Program-made: the position numbers and the translations under genes
The notes under the pieces: generated by a model
What the model was told of the DNA's origin: nothing
Database searches by the model: none
The model's input: the letters and a program-made list of their open reading frames with translations, nothing else
Assembly: GCA_937958345.1 (NCBI GenBank)
Contig: CALGNW010000269.1
Location: 1 to 7,930, forward strand
Direction: 5' to 3'
Length of the DNA stretch: 7,930 nt
Origin: an uncultured Neomegalonema sp.
GTDB taxonomy: Bacteria; Pseudomonadota; Alphaproteobacteria; Rhodobacterales; Rhodobacteraceae
Part shown: positions 1-6,491 of the stretch, one piece after another
How positions within the stretch are numbered: position 1 is the stretch's first letter
Layout: every line of letters begins with the position of its first letter

Positions 1-101
1 TCCTGCACCAGATCGTCGGCGCGGGCCTGATCGTAAACAAGGCTGCGGGCGAAGGCGCGGAGGTTGTTGGTCTGTGCGAGCAGGTCTTCTTCAAGGCTCA
101 T
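1..101 (-). CDS. ecfG: EcfG-type general stress sigma factor, N-terminal fragment
   Basis: Only the first 33 codons lie in the window; the gene runs off the left edge. The visible protein has LRAFARSLVYDQARADDLVQ, the start of sigma-70 region 2 as found in ECF sigma factors of the EcfG class. These direct RNA polymerase to general stress response promoters of the GGAAC-N16/17-CGTT type. Its ATG overlaps the TGA of nepR by 4 nt (ATGA), so the two are almost certainly co-transcribed and translationally coupled, as expected for a sigma factor and its anti-sigma factor. The identity rests on this short match plus the nepR/phyR context. With region 4 unseen, the exact ECF subgroup cannot be read from the sequence. 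Confidence 0.85.
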   Translation of the reverse strand, partial: MSLEEDLLAQTNNLRAFARSLVYDQARADDLVQ

Positions 102-265
102 TCCTTGCCGCCCTGTCGCAGTTGTTCGAGCAGCGCGTTCAGCTTGTCCGGCAGGGGTTCGTTCGCGACGTTGTCATAGACCTGCCTGATGGCGCTGGAA
201 ATCCGGTCTTCGTGCCCCGCGCCCGCCTGCATTCCGTCCCCGCCGTCACCCTCTTCCCGCGCCAT
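98..265 (-). CDS. nepR: NepR anti-sigma factor
   Basis: A 55-residue protein whose C-terminal half carries the NepR signature: IRQVYDNVANEPLPDKLNAL, followed by a LEQL helix. In the family this two-helix region binds the EcfG sigma factor and, when PhyR is phosphorylated, the sigma-like domain of PhyR instead. The reading frame is open up to an ATG at 337, but the start at 265 is preferred. It has a GGGGA Shine-Dalgarno sequence about 5 nt upstream, gives the usual NepR length, and the 337 start would lie upstream of the predicted nepR transcription start near 303. The N-terminal 20 residues (Gly/Asp/Glu-rich) look disordered, as is common in NepR. The stop codon overlaps the ecfG start. Confidence 0.88.
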   Translation of the reverse strand: MAREEGDGGDGMQAGAGHEDRISSAIRQVYDNVANEPLPDKLNALLEQLRQGGKE

Positions 266-302
266 ACAGTCCCCGCATTTTTCAAAGTGATTTTGTCTCA
301 AT

Positions 303-328
303 GGAACAAAACTTCCGCAACAGGCGTT
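303..328 (+). promoter_or_regulatory. EcfG-dependent promoter of phyR
   Basis: GGAAC at 303-307 and CGTT at 325-328 are separated by exactly 17 bp, a perfect match to the published alphaproteobacterial general stress response promoter consensus (GGAAC-N16/17-cGTT). The predicted transcription start is near 335, giving a leader of about 43 nt before the phyR ATG at 379. This predicts positive autoregulation of PhyR by the sigma factor encoded next door. Confidence 0.88.
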
Positions 329-335
329 TGGTTCC
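310..335 (-). promoter_or_regulatory. Probable EcfG-dependent promoter of nepR-ecfG (imperfect -10)
   Basis: On the minus strand GGAAC (335 to 331) is followed after 17 bp by AGTT (313 to 310). The -35 element is perfect, while the -10 element has A instead of the preferred C. The predicted start near 303 leaves a leader of roughly 38 nt before the nepR ATG at 265. This is a weaker match than the divergent phyR promoter it overlaps. Confidence 0.6.
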
Positions 336-378
336 ATAATTGATTGATAAAATTAGCGGGTTAGGACGTTCGGAGATT

Positions 379-1209
379 ATGAACGATAACGGACACTCTT
401 CAGATAGCACGCCGAGTATTCACAGCGCCGTCGCGCGGCATTTGCCGTTTTTGCGCCGGTTTGCGCGGGCTTTGACAGGGTCGCAGCAAAGCGGCGATGC
501 CTACACAGCGGCGACGCTGGAGGCGATTATTGCGGATCGCGGCGCCTTTGATACCGCGCTGGAACCCAAGGTCGCGCTGTTCAAATCGTTCTATGCGGTC
601 TGGTCGAGCGCCGGTTCCGTCGGTGAGATGAACCCCGATGGTCTGCTCGATCGCGAGGCGGCGGCGCAGCTCCGGATGGCGGGGCTGACCCCCCGGACGC
701 GCGCCGCATTTCTGTTGGGGGCGCTGGAGGATTTCAGTGCCGCAGAAATCGCGCCGGTGATGAGCGTGTCCGAGGAAGAGGCCGCGCTGTTGCAGGACAC
801 CGCGCTGGGCGAAATCGAAAAGCAGTCCGCCGCGCGCGTCCTGATTATCGAGGACGAGCCGATTATCGCGATGGATATTGAATCAATCGTGCTGGAGCTG
901 GGCCACTTCAGTCTCGGGGTGGCCGATACGCGCGAGATTGCGGTGCGGCTGGCGGATGAAAAACGCCCCGATCTGATCCTGAGCGATATTCAGCTGGCGG
1001 ACGGGTCGTCGGGCGTTGATGCGGCCCATGATATTCTGGCCAAATTCGACGTGCCGATCATCTTTATTACCGCTTTTCCCGAGCGGTTGCTGACGGGCGA
1101 GCGGCCCGAGCCGACGTTTCTGATTACCAAGCCGTTCAAGCGGGCGGCTGTGCAGGCGGCGATTTCGCAGGCGCTGTTTTTCGGAACCTCGGCGGGCATT
1201 CAGGTCTGA
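379..1209 (+). CDS. phyR: PhyR general stress response regulator (anti-anti-sigma factor)
   Basis: A 276-residue cytoplasmic response regulator of typical PhyR length. Residues ~15-150 form an EcfG-like sigma domain (region 2-like, then region 4-like around LTPRTRAAFLLGALEDFSAAEIA) that mimics the sigma factor and sequesters NepR once phosphorylated. Residues ~152-270 form a receiver domain with the acidic pair E158/D159, phospho-acceptor D203 (LSDIQLADG), T231 and K251. The stretch FITAFPERLLTG and TFLITKPF are PhyR hallmarks of the FAT-GUY receiver class. The ATG at 379 was chosen over an in-frame TTG at 340: GGAG lies just upstream at 372-375, and 340 would sit only a few nt after the predicted transcription start. 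The gene is divergent from nepR-ecfG and carries its own EcfG-type promoter. No sensor kinase gene lies next to it on the visible side. Confidence 0.96.
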   Translation: MNDNGHSSDSTPSIHSAVARHLPFLRRFARALTGSQQSGDAYTAATLEAIIADRGAFDTALEPKVALFKSFYAVWSSAGSVGEMNPDGLLDREAAAQLRMAGLTPRTRAAFLLGALEDFSAAEIAPVMSVSEEEAALLQDTALGEIEKQSAARVLIIEDEPIIAMDIESIVLELGHFSLGVADTREIAVRLADEKRPDLILSDIQLADGSSGVDAAHDILAKFDVPIIFITAFPERLLTGERPEPTFLITKPFKRAAVQAAISQALFFGTSAGIQV

Positions 1210-1238
1210 GATAGACGCCTGAGACAGACGAACCGACT

Positions 1239-1267
1239 GTTCAGGTGGCCTATTATGCCGCCTGAAC
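1239..1267. terminator. Hairpin between convergent phyR and opgH, probable bidirectional terminator
   Basis: An 11-bp stem, GTTCAGGTGGC (1239-1249) and GCCGCCTGAAC (1257-1267), with one G-T wobble and a 7-nt loop. It lies about 30 nt after the phyR stop and about 57 nt after the opgH stop on the opposite strand. Neither side has a clear T-tract, so intrinsic termination is likely but not assured. The remainder of the 114-bp gap shows nothing else. Confidence 0.55.
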
Positions 1268-1323
1268 GCGCCGGAATTTTACCCGACATTTCAAAGACGC
1301 AGCCGCTTCGGCCCTTCGCTTAC

Positions 1324-3156
1324 CTAGGCGGACAGGGCCGTGAGCGGCTGTGATTTTTGCAGGGCGACCAACAGGTCGGGTGTGTTGCGTTCTTCGGGGG
1401 TGGCGCAGGTTTTGCGCTGTGCCAGAAGGCGGCCCAGACGCGGCGACGCGGTGATGACCGCGAACGGAATGGCCAGCACGAGGCCCAGCACCACCGGCGC
1501 GGACCATGCGAGCGCCATCGGCGCTTGCAGGGCGAAAGTGGCAATCATGGCCAGACCGAACAGGGTTTGCGGCCAAAGCTCTTTCGCCGCCAGTGACCAC
1601 GGGATGCCGTGAGCGTCGCGGTCCTGACCGTTCCAGCCGATACGCCGGCCCATCAGCAAACCGCCGAGGAAGATCGTCAGACGCAGGGCAACCGACGGGG
1701 ACATCAGAATCGAAAACAGCGTTTCGACGACCACGCCCTTCGCAAAGCGGCGCTTTCCGCCATAGCGCGCCACGCCGCCCGGTTGAAACGCAACGCTGAT
1801 TGCGCCGAATATCTTGGGCGCAAGGCTCATCCCCACAACAATCAGGAACATCGTCACGGCAAGATCGTGATGGAAAAAGCCGGTCGGGTCCACGATCACT
1901 TTGATCATGCCGAGCGCGGTCAACAGCATCCAGGCCGGTGCGGACAGATACATCAGCATCGCCTGTACAAGCTGGAACCGGCTGACCGGCGGCAAACCGG
2001 GCAAGCCCAGCAAGCGCCAATACTGCATATTACCGTTACACCAGCGTTGTTCGCGCGTCATAAAGTCGAGGATCGAGACGGGGTTATCCTCATAGCTTTC
2101 GGATTCGACCGGCAGGACGCGGACCTCGTACCCGGCGCGGCGCATCAGAACAGCCTCGATCTGGTCATGGCTGAGGATATGCCCGCCCCATGGCGGTTTG
2201 CCCGGCAGGGTCGGCAGATCGCAATGGGCCTTGAACGGGGCAACGCGGACGACGGCGTTATGACCCCAGAACGGACCGCAATCGCCCTGCCACCACGCGC
2301 TGCCGAGGGTAAAGCTGGTCATGCCATGGCGCATGCCGAATTGAAAAATACGTCCGAAAACACTGTCCGCAGGCGCGCCGACCGCGAGGCTTTGCAGGAT
2401 GCCGAGGCGGGGCTTTGCCTCCATAATCCGGCACATGCGGACGATGATGTCGCCGCCCATGGTGCTGTCGGCGTCCAGCGGCACGAAAAAGCGGTACGGC
2501 TCGCCGAAATCGCGCAGGAATTCCCAGACATTACCCGCCTTATAGCCGGTATTGTCGGCGCGGCGGCGATAGGTTGCCTTGCCGAACCCGTCGAGCGCGG
2601 TTTTGTTGGCGGCGAACAGCGACTGTTCCTGTGCCGCGATCACCGGATCGTCCGTGTCGCTGAGAATAAAGAGGTCGAACGCGCGACCCTGATCGGTTTT
2701 GTCCAGGCTGCCGCGCACCGCCAAAAGGCGCGAAAACGCGCGCTGCGGGTCTTCGTTGCGGATGGCCATGGCCACGGCAATGCGCGATTTCAGCGGCGCG
2801 GTGGAGGTCAGGTCTTCATCGAAAAGAGCAACGGATTCAGGGGTTTTTTTGCGGGTCGCAATAATCAGACCGACCAGCGAATTCCAAAAGCCCAGAACCG
2901 TCCACGGGGCGCTGAGTCCGATGCAGGCGAGAATACCGATCTCGAGCGCGTCGATGCCGTCGCCGTTAAAAACCGTGGCAATGCCGATCATAATGCCCAG
3001 CAGTGTCAGCAAATTCAGCGTCAGCATGGTCAGGCGGCGCAGGGTCAGGGTGCGGCGGCTTTGCAATCCTGCGGGGGTCATGGCCCCGCCTGAAGCGGGC
3101 GACGTCAGGACTTTCAGACGCGGGCCGACAACGTCCCGATCGGAAATATCTGTCAT
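1324..3156 (-). CDS. opgH: Glucans biosynthesis glucosyltransferase H (OpgH/MdoH)
   Basis: A 610-residue inner-membrane GT2 glycosyltransferase that polymerises glucose from UDP-glucose into the backbone of osmoregulated periplasmic glucans and exports it. Order: short cytoplasmic N-terminus, two membrane helices (~43-63, ~70-100), cytoplasmic GT2 domain (~124-385), then several C-terminal helices from ~394. GT2 motifs are intact: LSDTDD (165-170), LDADS (227-231), SHD (329-331) and REQRW (368-372). RRRADNTGYKAGN (197-209) and WWQGDCGPFWGHN are OpgH signatures. It is far shorter than the E. coli protein (847 aa), lacking the long N-terminal region, as in Rhodobacter. The frame is open to 3231, but ATGs at 3231 and 3204 overlap the EcfG-type promoter. 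The ATG at 3156 follows the predicted transcript start and has GGAG 8 nt upstream. No opgG, opgD or opgC is adjacent. Confidence 0.93.
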   Translation of the reverse strand: MTDISDRDVVGPRLKVLTSPASGGAMTPAGLQSRRTLTLRRLTMLTLNLLTLLGIMIGIATVFNGDGIDALEIGILACIGLSAPWTVLGFWNSLVGLIIATRKKTPESVALFDEDLTSTAPLKSRIAVAMAIRNEDPQRAFSRLLAVRGSLDKTDQGRAFDLFILSDTDDPVIAAQEQSLFAANKTALDGFGKATYRRRADNTGYKAGNVWEFLRDFGEPYRFFVPLDADSTMGGDIIVRMCRIMEAKPRLGILQSLAVGAPADSVFGRIFQFGMRHGMTSFTLGSAWWQGDCGPFWGHNAVVRVAPFKAHCDLPTLPGKPPWGGHILSHDQIEAVLMRRAGYEVRVLPVESESYEDNPVSILDFMTREQRWCNGNMQYWRLLGLPGLPPVSRFQLVQAMLMYLSAPAWMLLTALGMIKVIVDPTGFFHHDLAVTMFLIVVGMSLAPKIFGAISVAFQPGGVARYGGKRRFAKGVVVETLFSILMSPSVALRLTIFLGGLLMGRRIGWNGQDRDAHGIPWSLAAKELWPQTLFGLAMIATFALQAPMALAWSAPVVLGLVLAIPFAVITASPRLGRLLAQRKTCATPEERNTPDLLVALQKSQPLTALSA

Positions 3157-3204
3157 CAAGTTTACTCCAGTCCCAACCGGCGGGCTTTCCGTGCCCTGCG
3201 ACAT

Positions 3205-3229
3205 AACGTAACTTAGGCGCTCGCGTTCC
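3205..3229 (-). promoter_or_regulatory. EcfG-dependent promoter of opgH
   Basis: On the minus strand GGAAC (3229 to 3225), a 16-bp spacer and CGTT (3208 to 3205) match the EcfG consensus perfectly. The predicted start near 3197 leaves a leader of about 40 nt before the opgH ATG at 3156, much like the leader lengths predicted for phyR and nepR. The site lies in the 96-bp gap shared with the divergent oxidoreductase gene. No convincing promoter for that rightward operon could be picked out in the gap. Confidence 0.82.
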
Positions 3230-3252
3230 ATCTTCCACGAAAGAGGCGATAC

Positions 3253-4224
3253 TTGGCCAGAGCCCTCACGTATACGTCAGCGGGTGTCAGTGCGCTGCAC
3301 ACAGTCGATCCGCGCCCGCTGGACGCCGGACGCGATGCGCGGGTGCGGATGCTGTGGTCGGGAATTTCGCGCGGGACCGAGCGGCTGGTTTTCGAAGGCC
3401 GTATCCCGCCCGGCGAGTACGAGCGGATGCGCGCCCCGTTCCAGCGCGGCGATTTTCCGTTCCCCGTCACCTATGGCTATTCGGCGGTCGGACGGGTCGA
3501 GGAGGGGCCGCCCGATGTGCTTGGAAAGGCGGTATTCTGCCTGTTTCCGCATCAGGATGTGTTCGAGGTTCCGGTATCTGCGCTGAGTGTGCTGCCCCCG
3601 GGCCTGCCCCCCCGCCGTGCGGTTCTGGCGGCGAATATGGAAACGGCGCTGAATGCGGTTTGGGATTCGGGCGTCGGGCCGGGGGACCGTGTGGCCATTG
3701 TCGGAGGCGGTATTCTGGGCGGTCTGATCGCCGGATTGGTCGGCGGGATACCGGGGATCGAGGCGACGCTGGTGGATGTGGTCCCGTCGCGTGCGGCGCT
3801 GGCCGCTCACATGAACGTGCAATTCCGTGAGCCGGATGGTGCGCCCTGCGATTGTGATGTGGTGTTTCATACCTCCTCCAGCGGGTCGGGGGCGGCGACG
3901 GCATTGGCATGCGGCGGGCTGGAGGCGCGAATCGTCGAGGTCAGCTGGTTCGGGGATGCCCTGCCCGCGCTGCCGCTGGGCGGGGCGTTCCATGCCAAGC
4001 GGCTGACCTATCAGTCCTCGCAGGTCGGGCAGGTTTCGGCCACGCGGCGGGCGCGCTGGTCTTATGACAGGCGGATGGCAAAGGCGCTGGACCTGTTGCG
4101 CGACGACACATACGACGCGCTGATTACGGGCGAGGTGGCTTTTGATGATTTACCGGCCATGTTGCCCGATATTCTGGCCGCTGATGCACAGGGCATCGCG
4201 ACGGCAGTGAAATACGGGGAGTAG
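3253..4224 (+). CDS. BchC-like MDR oxidoreductase without zinc ligands
   Basis: A 323-residue medium-chain dehydrogenase/reductase. Residues 1-~125 form the GroES-like substrate domain, and ~145-260 form a Rossmann domain with the glycine-rich loop GGGILGGLIA (151-160) and an acidic residue in LVDVVPSR that would bind the NAD(P) ribose. SGISRGTE (36-43) and YGYSAVG (74-80) stand where zinc-dependent relatives have their zinc-binding Cys and GHE motif. Both ligands are gone, and the pattern closely resembles BchC (bacteriochlorophyllide dehydrogenase) and related 'zinc-binding dehydrogenase' entries. The start is TTG at 3253, with GAGG 6 nt upstream; the next in-frame ATG would remove the first strands. 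It is first in a tight operon, 3 nt before the QueD-like gene, so the likely substrate belongs to that pathway. Genuine BchC is less likely because no photosynthesis genes adjoin. Confidence 0.85.
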   Translation: MARALTYTSAGVSALHTVDPRPLDAGRDARVRMLWSGISRGTERLVFEGRIPPGEYERMRAPFQRGDFPFPVTYGYSAVGRVEEGPPDVLGKAVFCLFPHQDVFEVPVSALSVLPPGLPPRRAVLAANMETALNAVWDSGVGPGDRVAIVGGGILGGLIAGLVGGIPGIEATLVDVVPSRAALAAHMNVQFREPDGAPCDCDVVFHTSSSGSGAATALACGGLEARIVEVSWFGDALPALPLGGAFHAKRLTYQSSQVGQVSATRRARWSYDRRMAKALDLLRDDTYDALITGEVAFDDLPAMLPDILAADAQGIATAVKYGE

Positions 4225-4227
4225 GCG

Positions 4228-4626
4228 ATGTACGCCATTGAAGTTCGCGACCATATTATGATCGCGCATAGTTTTCGCGGCGATGTCTTCGGCCCTGCCC
4301 AGGCGTTGCACGGCGCGACGTTTGTTGTGGATGTGGCGTTCTATCGCGAGACGCTGACCGAGGACGGTATCGTCGTTGATATGGGCCGCGCGCATGATGC
4401 GCTGAAGGCCGTGCTTGTGCCGCTGAACTATTCGAACCTTGACGATAATCCGGCGTTCAAGAACCTGAACTCGACGACCGAGGTGCTGTGCAAGCATATC
4501 TTTGATGCCATGGCGGGGGCGGCACGGTCCGGCGCGCTGGGGCCGGGATCGGACGGGATCAACCGGATCAAGGTGACGCTGGGCGAAAGCCATGTCGCAC
4601 GGGCATGGTACGAGGCGGCGGTTTGA
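4228..4626 (+). CDS. QueD/PTPS-fold protein with degenerate zinc and catalytic sites
   Basis: A 132-residue T-fold protein related to 6-pyruvoyl- and 6-carboxytetrahydropterin synthases (QueD is about 120 aa). By hand alignment to E. coli QueD, two zinc ligands survive (H14 in IAHSF, H28 in LHGATF). The third, the second His of HGH, is A30. The catalytic Cys is A24, and the catalytic Asp-His of the DHH motif has become NYS (67-69). The residues that hold the pterin ring, STTE (82-85) and E120, are kept. FGPAQALHGATFVVD appears to be the signature of a separate conserved subfamily. From memory, the Streptomyces coelicolor homologue SCO6650 was shown structurally to lack zinc and the catalytic triad and to have no PTPS activity, while still suited to binding a pterin-like ligand. 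Usual 6-carboxytetrahydropterin synthase activity is therefore unlikely. The gene sits 3 nt after the oxidoreductase and overlaps the glycosyltransferase. Confidence 0.88.
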   Translation: MYAIEVRDHIMIAHSFRGDVFGPAQALHGATFVVDVAFYRETLTEDGIVVDMGRAHDALKAVLVPLNYSNLDDNPAFKNLNSTTEVLCKHIFDAMAGAARSGALGPGSDGINRIKVTLGESHVARAWYEAAV

Positions 4627-5678
4627 GCCACGCGCGCCTGTGCTTTGCCATTCCCGGCGACCTGAACGCCCCGACCGGCGGCTATGTCTATGCGCGGCGT
4701 CTGTTGGCGGAATGGCCGGACCAGCACGTGTCGGCAGCGGTGCTGGAACTGCCGGATATTGCGGGCGCACCCGACGGGGCCGCGCGTCTGCCGTCCCTGT
4801 TCGGGCGGGCGCAGCCGCCGTTTTTAATCGACGGGCTGGCCTATGGTGTTTTTCCCGGCGCACTGGCCAAGACGGTTGGGCCGCACAGCGTCGCGCTGGT
4901 GCATCATCCGCTGTGTGATGAACAGGGGCTGGATGCGGCGACCCGTGCGCGGCTGGAGGCCAGCGAGCGTCTGGCGCTGGGCTTTGCCGCCGGTGTTGTC
5001 GCATCCAGCCCCTCGACCGCCCGTGATCTGGTTGCGCGGTTTGGTGTGCCCGAAGACCGCATAACCGTCGCAATCCCCGGAACCGACCCCGCGCCCGAGG
5101 CGGCGCTGGCGGGTGAAATACCGCGTATTCTGGCCGTCGGCTCGGTGACACCGCGCAAGGGGTATGGTGCGTTGATCGGAGCGTTGTCGGCGCTGAAGGA
5201 TATGCCGTGGCACTGCGATATTCACGGAACGCTGGACCGCCATGACGCCGAGGCGGCGCGGGTGCGCGGGTTGATCGCGGCGGCGGGTTTGGCGGATCGT
5301 ATCACGCTGCACGGTGCAACGACGGATGCGCAGGTCGCGGCGGCGTATCTGGGGGCGGATCTGTTCGTCGCGCCGTCCCTGCACGAGGGTTATGGCATCG
5401 CTGTGGTCGAGGCGATGGCGCACGGATTGCCGGTCGTGACCACCACCGCCGGAGCCTTACCCGACACCGCGCCCTGTGCCGTGCAGTGCAAGCCGGGCAG
5501 TGCGGATGAACTGGCCAAGAGGTTGCGGCCCCTGATCGGATCGCGCGAGGCGCGGGCGGCGCTGGGCGGGACATGCCGCGCCTTCGCACAGGGTTTGCCG
5601 CGATGGGATGAAACCGCGCGTCTGGTTGCGCAGGCCGTGGCGGCGGTGCGGGCGCGCAGCAAAGGACCGCTTCAATGA
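4623..5678 (+). CDS. GT4-family glycosyltransferase
   Basis: A 351-residue, cytoplasmic, retaining GT-B glycosyltransferase with no membrane segments. The N-terminal Rossmann lobe starts at LCFAIPGDLNAPTGGYVYAR, with the glycine-rich acceptor-side loop. The C-terminal lobe has GSVTPRKGY (173-181; R178/K179 would bind the donor diphosphate) and SLHEGYGIAVVEAM (252-265), carrying the E-x7-E pair E255/E263. The donor sugar cannot be read from sequence. The TTG at 4623 overlaps the QueD-like stop by 4 nt (TTGA) and has GAGG 7 nt upstream, so it is preferred. An ATG at 4605 would add six residues but has no clear ribosome site. The context suggests it glycosylates a small pteridine-like product rather than a lipid or cell-surface polymer; this is inference. 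Confidence 0.88.
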   Translation: MSHARLCFAIPGDLNAPTGGYVYARRLLAEWPDQHVSAAVLELPDIAGAPDGAARLPSLFGRAQPPFLIDGLAYGVFPGALAKTVGPHSVALVHHPLCDEQGLDAATRARLEASERLALGFAAGVVASSPSTARDLVARFGVPEDRITVAIPGTDPAPEAALAGEIPRILAVGSVTPRKGYGALIGALSALKDMPWHCDIHGTLDRHDAEAARVRGLIAAAGLADRITLHGATTDAQVAAAYLGADLFVAPSLHEGYGIAVVEAMAHGLPVVTTTAGALPDTAPCAVQCKPGSADELAKRLRPLIGSREARAALGGTCRAFAQGLPRWDETARLVAQAVAAVRARSKGPLQ

Positions 5679-6439
5679 GTTTCGATGCGGCATGGCTGGA
5701 CCTGCGCGAACCTGCCGACCATGCGGCGCGGGATGCGGGATTACTGAGCGCGTTTGCCAAAGGGTTGCCCGATCAGGCGCGGATTGTCGATCTGGGCAGC
5801 GGCACGGGGTCAACCTTGCGGGCGGTGTCGGCGCACCGGCCCGATGCGCGCTGGCGCCTGACTGATAACGACCCCGCGCTGCTGGCCGAGGCCGGGCGCC
5901 GCGCGCCGCAGGCCGAGGTGATGCAGGTCGATCTGGCCCGCGACCTGAGCACGGCACTGGCGGGAGAGGCGGATGCGATCACGGCGTCGGCGCTGATTGA
6001 TCTGGTGTCCGCTGAATGGCTGGATGCGCTGGCAGAGCAGGCGCGGGGGCGGGCGCTGTATATCGCGCTGAGCTATGACGGGACCGAGGTCTGGTCGCCC
6101 GGGCATCCTGCCGACGCCGATATCTTTGCCGCCTTTGCCGTGCATCAGGCGGGTGACAAGGGATTCGGCCCCGCAATGGGCGCGCAGGCCGTGCCGTATC
6201 TGAAGGCTGCACTGGAAAAGGCCGGATACCGCGTTGCGCTGGCGCCGTCGCCGTGGCGGATCGGGCCGGGGCCGTTGATGGCGTCACTGGCCGAGGGCAT
6301 TGCAGGGGCGGCAACCGAGGCAGGCGTTGCCGGACCCGTGGCCGCGGAATGGGCGGGGGCGCGGCGGTCCTGTGCCGGATGCACGGTCGGGCACGTTGAT
6401 TTATTTGCACGATTTGAAACGCACACGGTACAAATTTAA
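5675..6439 (+). CDS. Class I SAM-dependent methyltransferase
   Basis: A 254-residue soluble protein with a Rossmann methyltransferase core. SAM motif I is VDLGSGTGS (38-46), the acidic loop after strand 2 is TDND (63-66), VDL (85-87) matches motif III, and ASALIDLVS (104-112) stands in the motif IV region. The acceptor cannot be assigned. The C-terminal tail holds the protein's only two cysteines in C-A-G-C-T-V-G-H (C233, C236, H240), a spacing that could bind metal or be structural. The ATG overlaps the glycosyltransferase stop (ATGA), and it is the last gene of the four-gene operon. It probably methylates the same product the glycosyltransferase acts on. Confidence 0.86.
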   Translation: MSFDAAWLDLREPADHAARDAGLLSAFAKGLPDQARIVDLGSGTGSTLRAVSAHRPDARWRLTDNDPALLAEAGRRAPQAEVMQVDLARDLSTALAGEADAITASALIDLVSAEWLDALAEQARGRALYIALSYDGTEVWSPGHPADADIFAAFAVHQAGDKGFGPAMGAQAVPYLKAALEKAGYRVALAPSPWRIGPGPLMASLAEGIAGAATEAGVAGPVAAEWAGARRSCAGCTVGHVDLFARFETHTVQI

Positions 6440-6455
6440 GATGTATGCGCCCGAA

Positions 6456-6483
6456 TTGACACATGTGGGAAAAAGTCTACTTT
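6456..6483 (+). promoter_or_regulatory. Sigma-70-like promoter motif antisense to cytochrome b561
   Basis: A perfect TTGACA (-35) at 6456-6461 is followed after 16 bp by TACTTT (6478-6483), a partial -10 match. It lies 16 nt after the methyltransferase stop and points into the opposite-strand cytochrome gene. No rightward gene that it could serve is visible. It may drive an antisense or small RNA, or it may be chance. Confidence 0.3.
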
Positions 6484-6491
6484 AATCCGCA

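Larger units (their letters stand above)
301..337. repeat. 12-bp inverted repeat spanning the two divergent EcfG promoters
   Basis: The left arm ATGGAACAAAAC (301-312) and right arm GTTTGGTTCCAT (326-337) are reverse complements except at one position, with 13 bp between them. Each arm contains a GGAAC -35 element, one on each strand. The symmetry therefore follows from back-to-back sigma promoters that share the same DNA. It could also serve as a binding site for a dimeric regulator, but nothing else in the sequence supports that. Confidence 0.7.

Noticed and set aside
1253..2020. 255-codon open frame on the minus strand overlapping the opgH 3' half in another frame
   Set aside because: Arg/Pro/Gly-rich, low-complexity translation lying within opgH in a different frame; typical shadow frame.
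1609..3093. 494-codon open frame on the plus strand antisense to opgH
   Set aside because: It is a mirror of the GC-rich opgH coding sequence. The protein is rich in His/Arg/Gln with no recognisable domain, while the opposite strand encodes an intact OpgH with all GT2 motifs.
3205..3231. Start of opgH at 3231 or 3204, giving a 635- or 626-residue protein
   Set aside because: Both codons overlap the EcfG-type promoter and precede the predicted transcript start. The ATG at 3156 has a proper ribosome site.
3253..4224. True BchC of bacteriochlorophyll synthesis
   Set aside because: The motif resemblance is real, but the operon contains no bch or crt genes and pairs the gene with PTPS-fold, glycosyltransferase and methyltransferase genes.
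4150..5151. 333-codon minus-strand open frame across the oxidoreductase, QueD-like and glycosyltransferase genes
   Set aside because: It crosses three well-supported genes on the other strand and translates to an Arg/His/Pro-rich sequence without domains.
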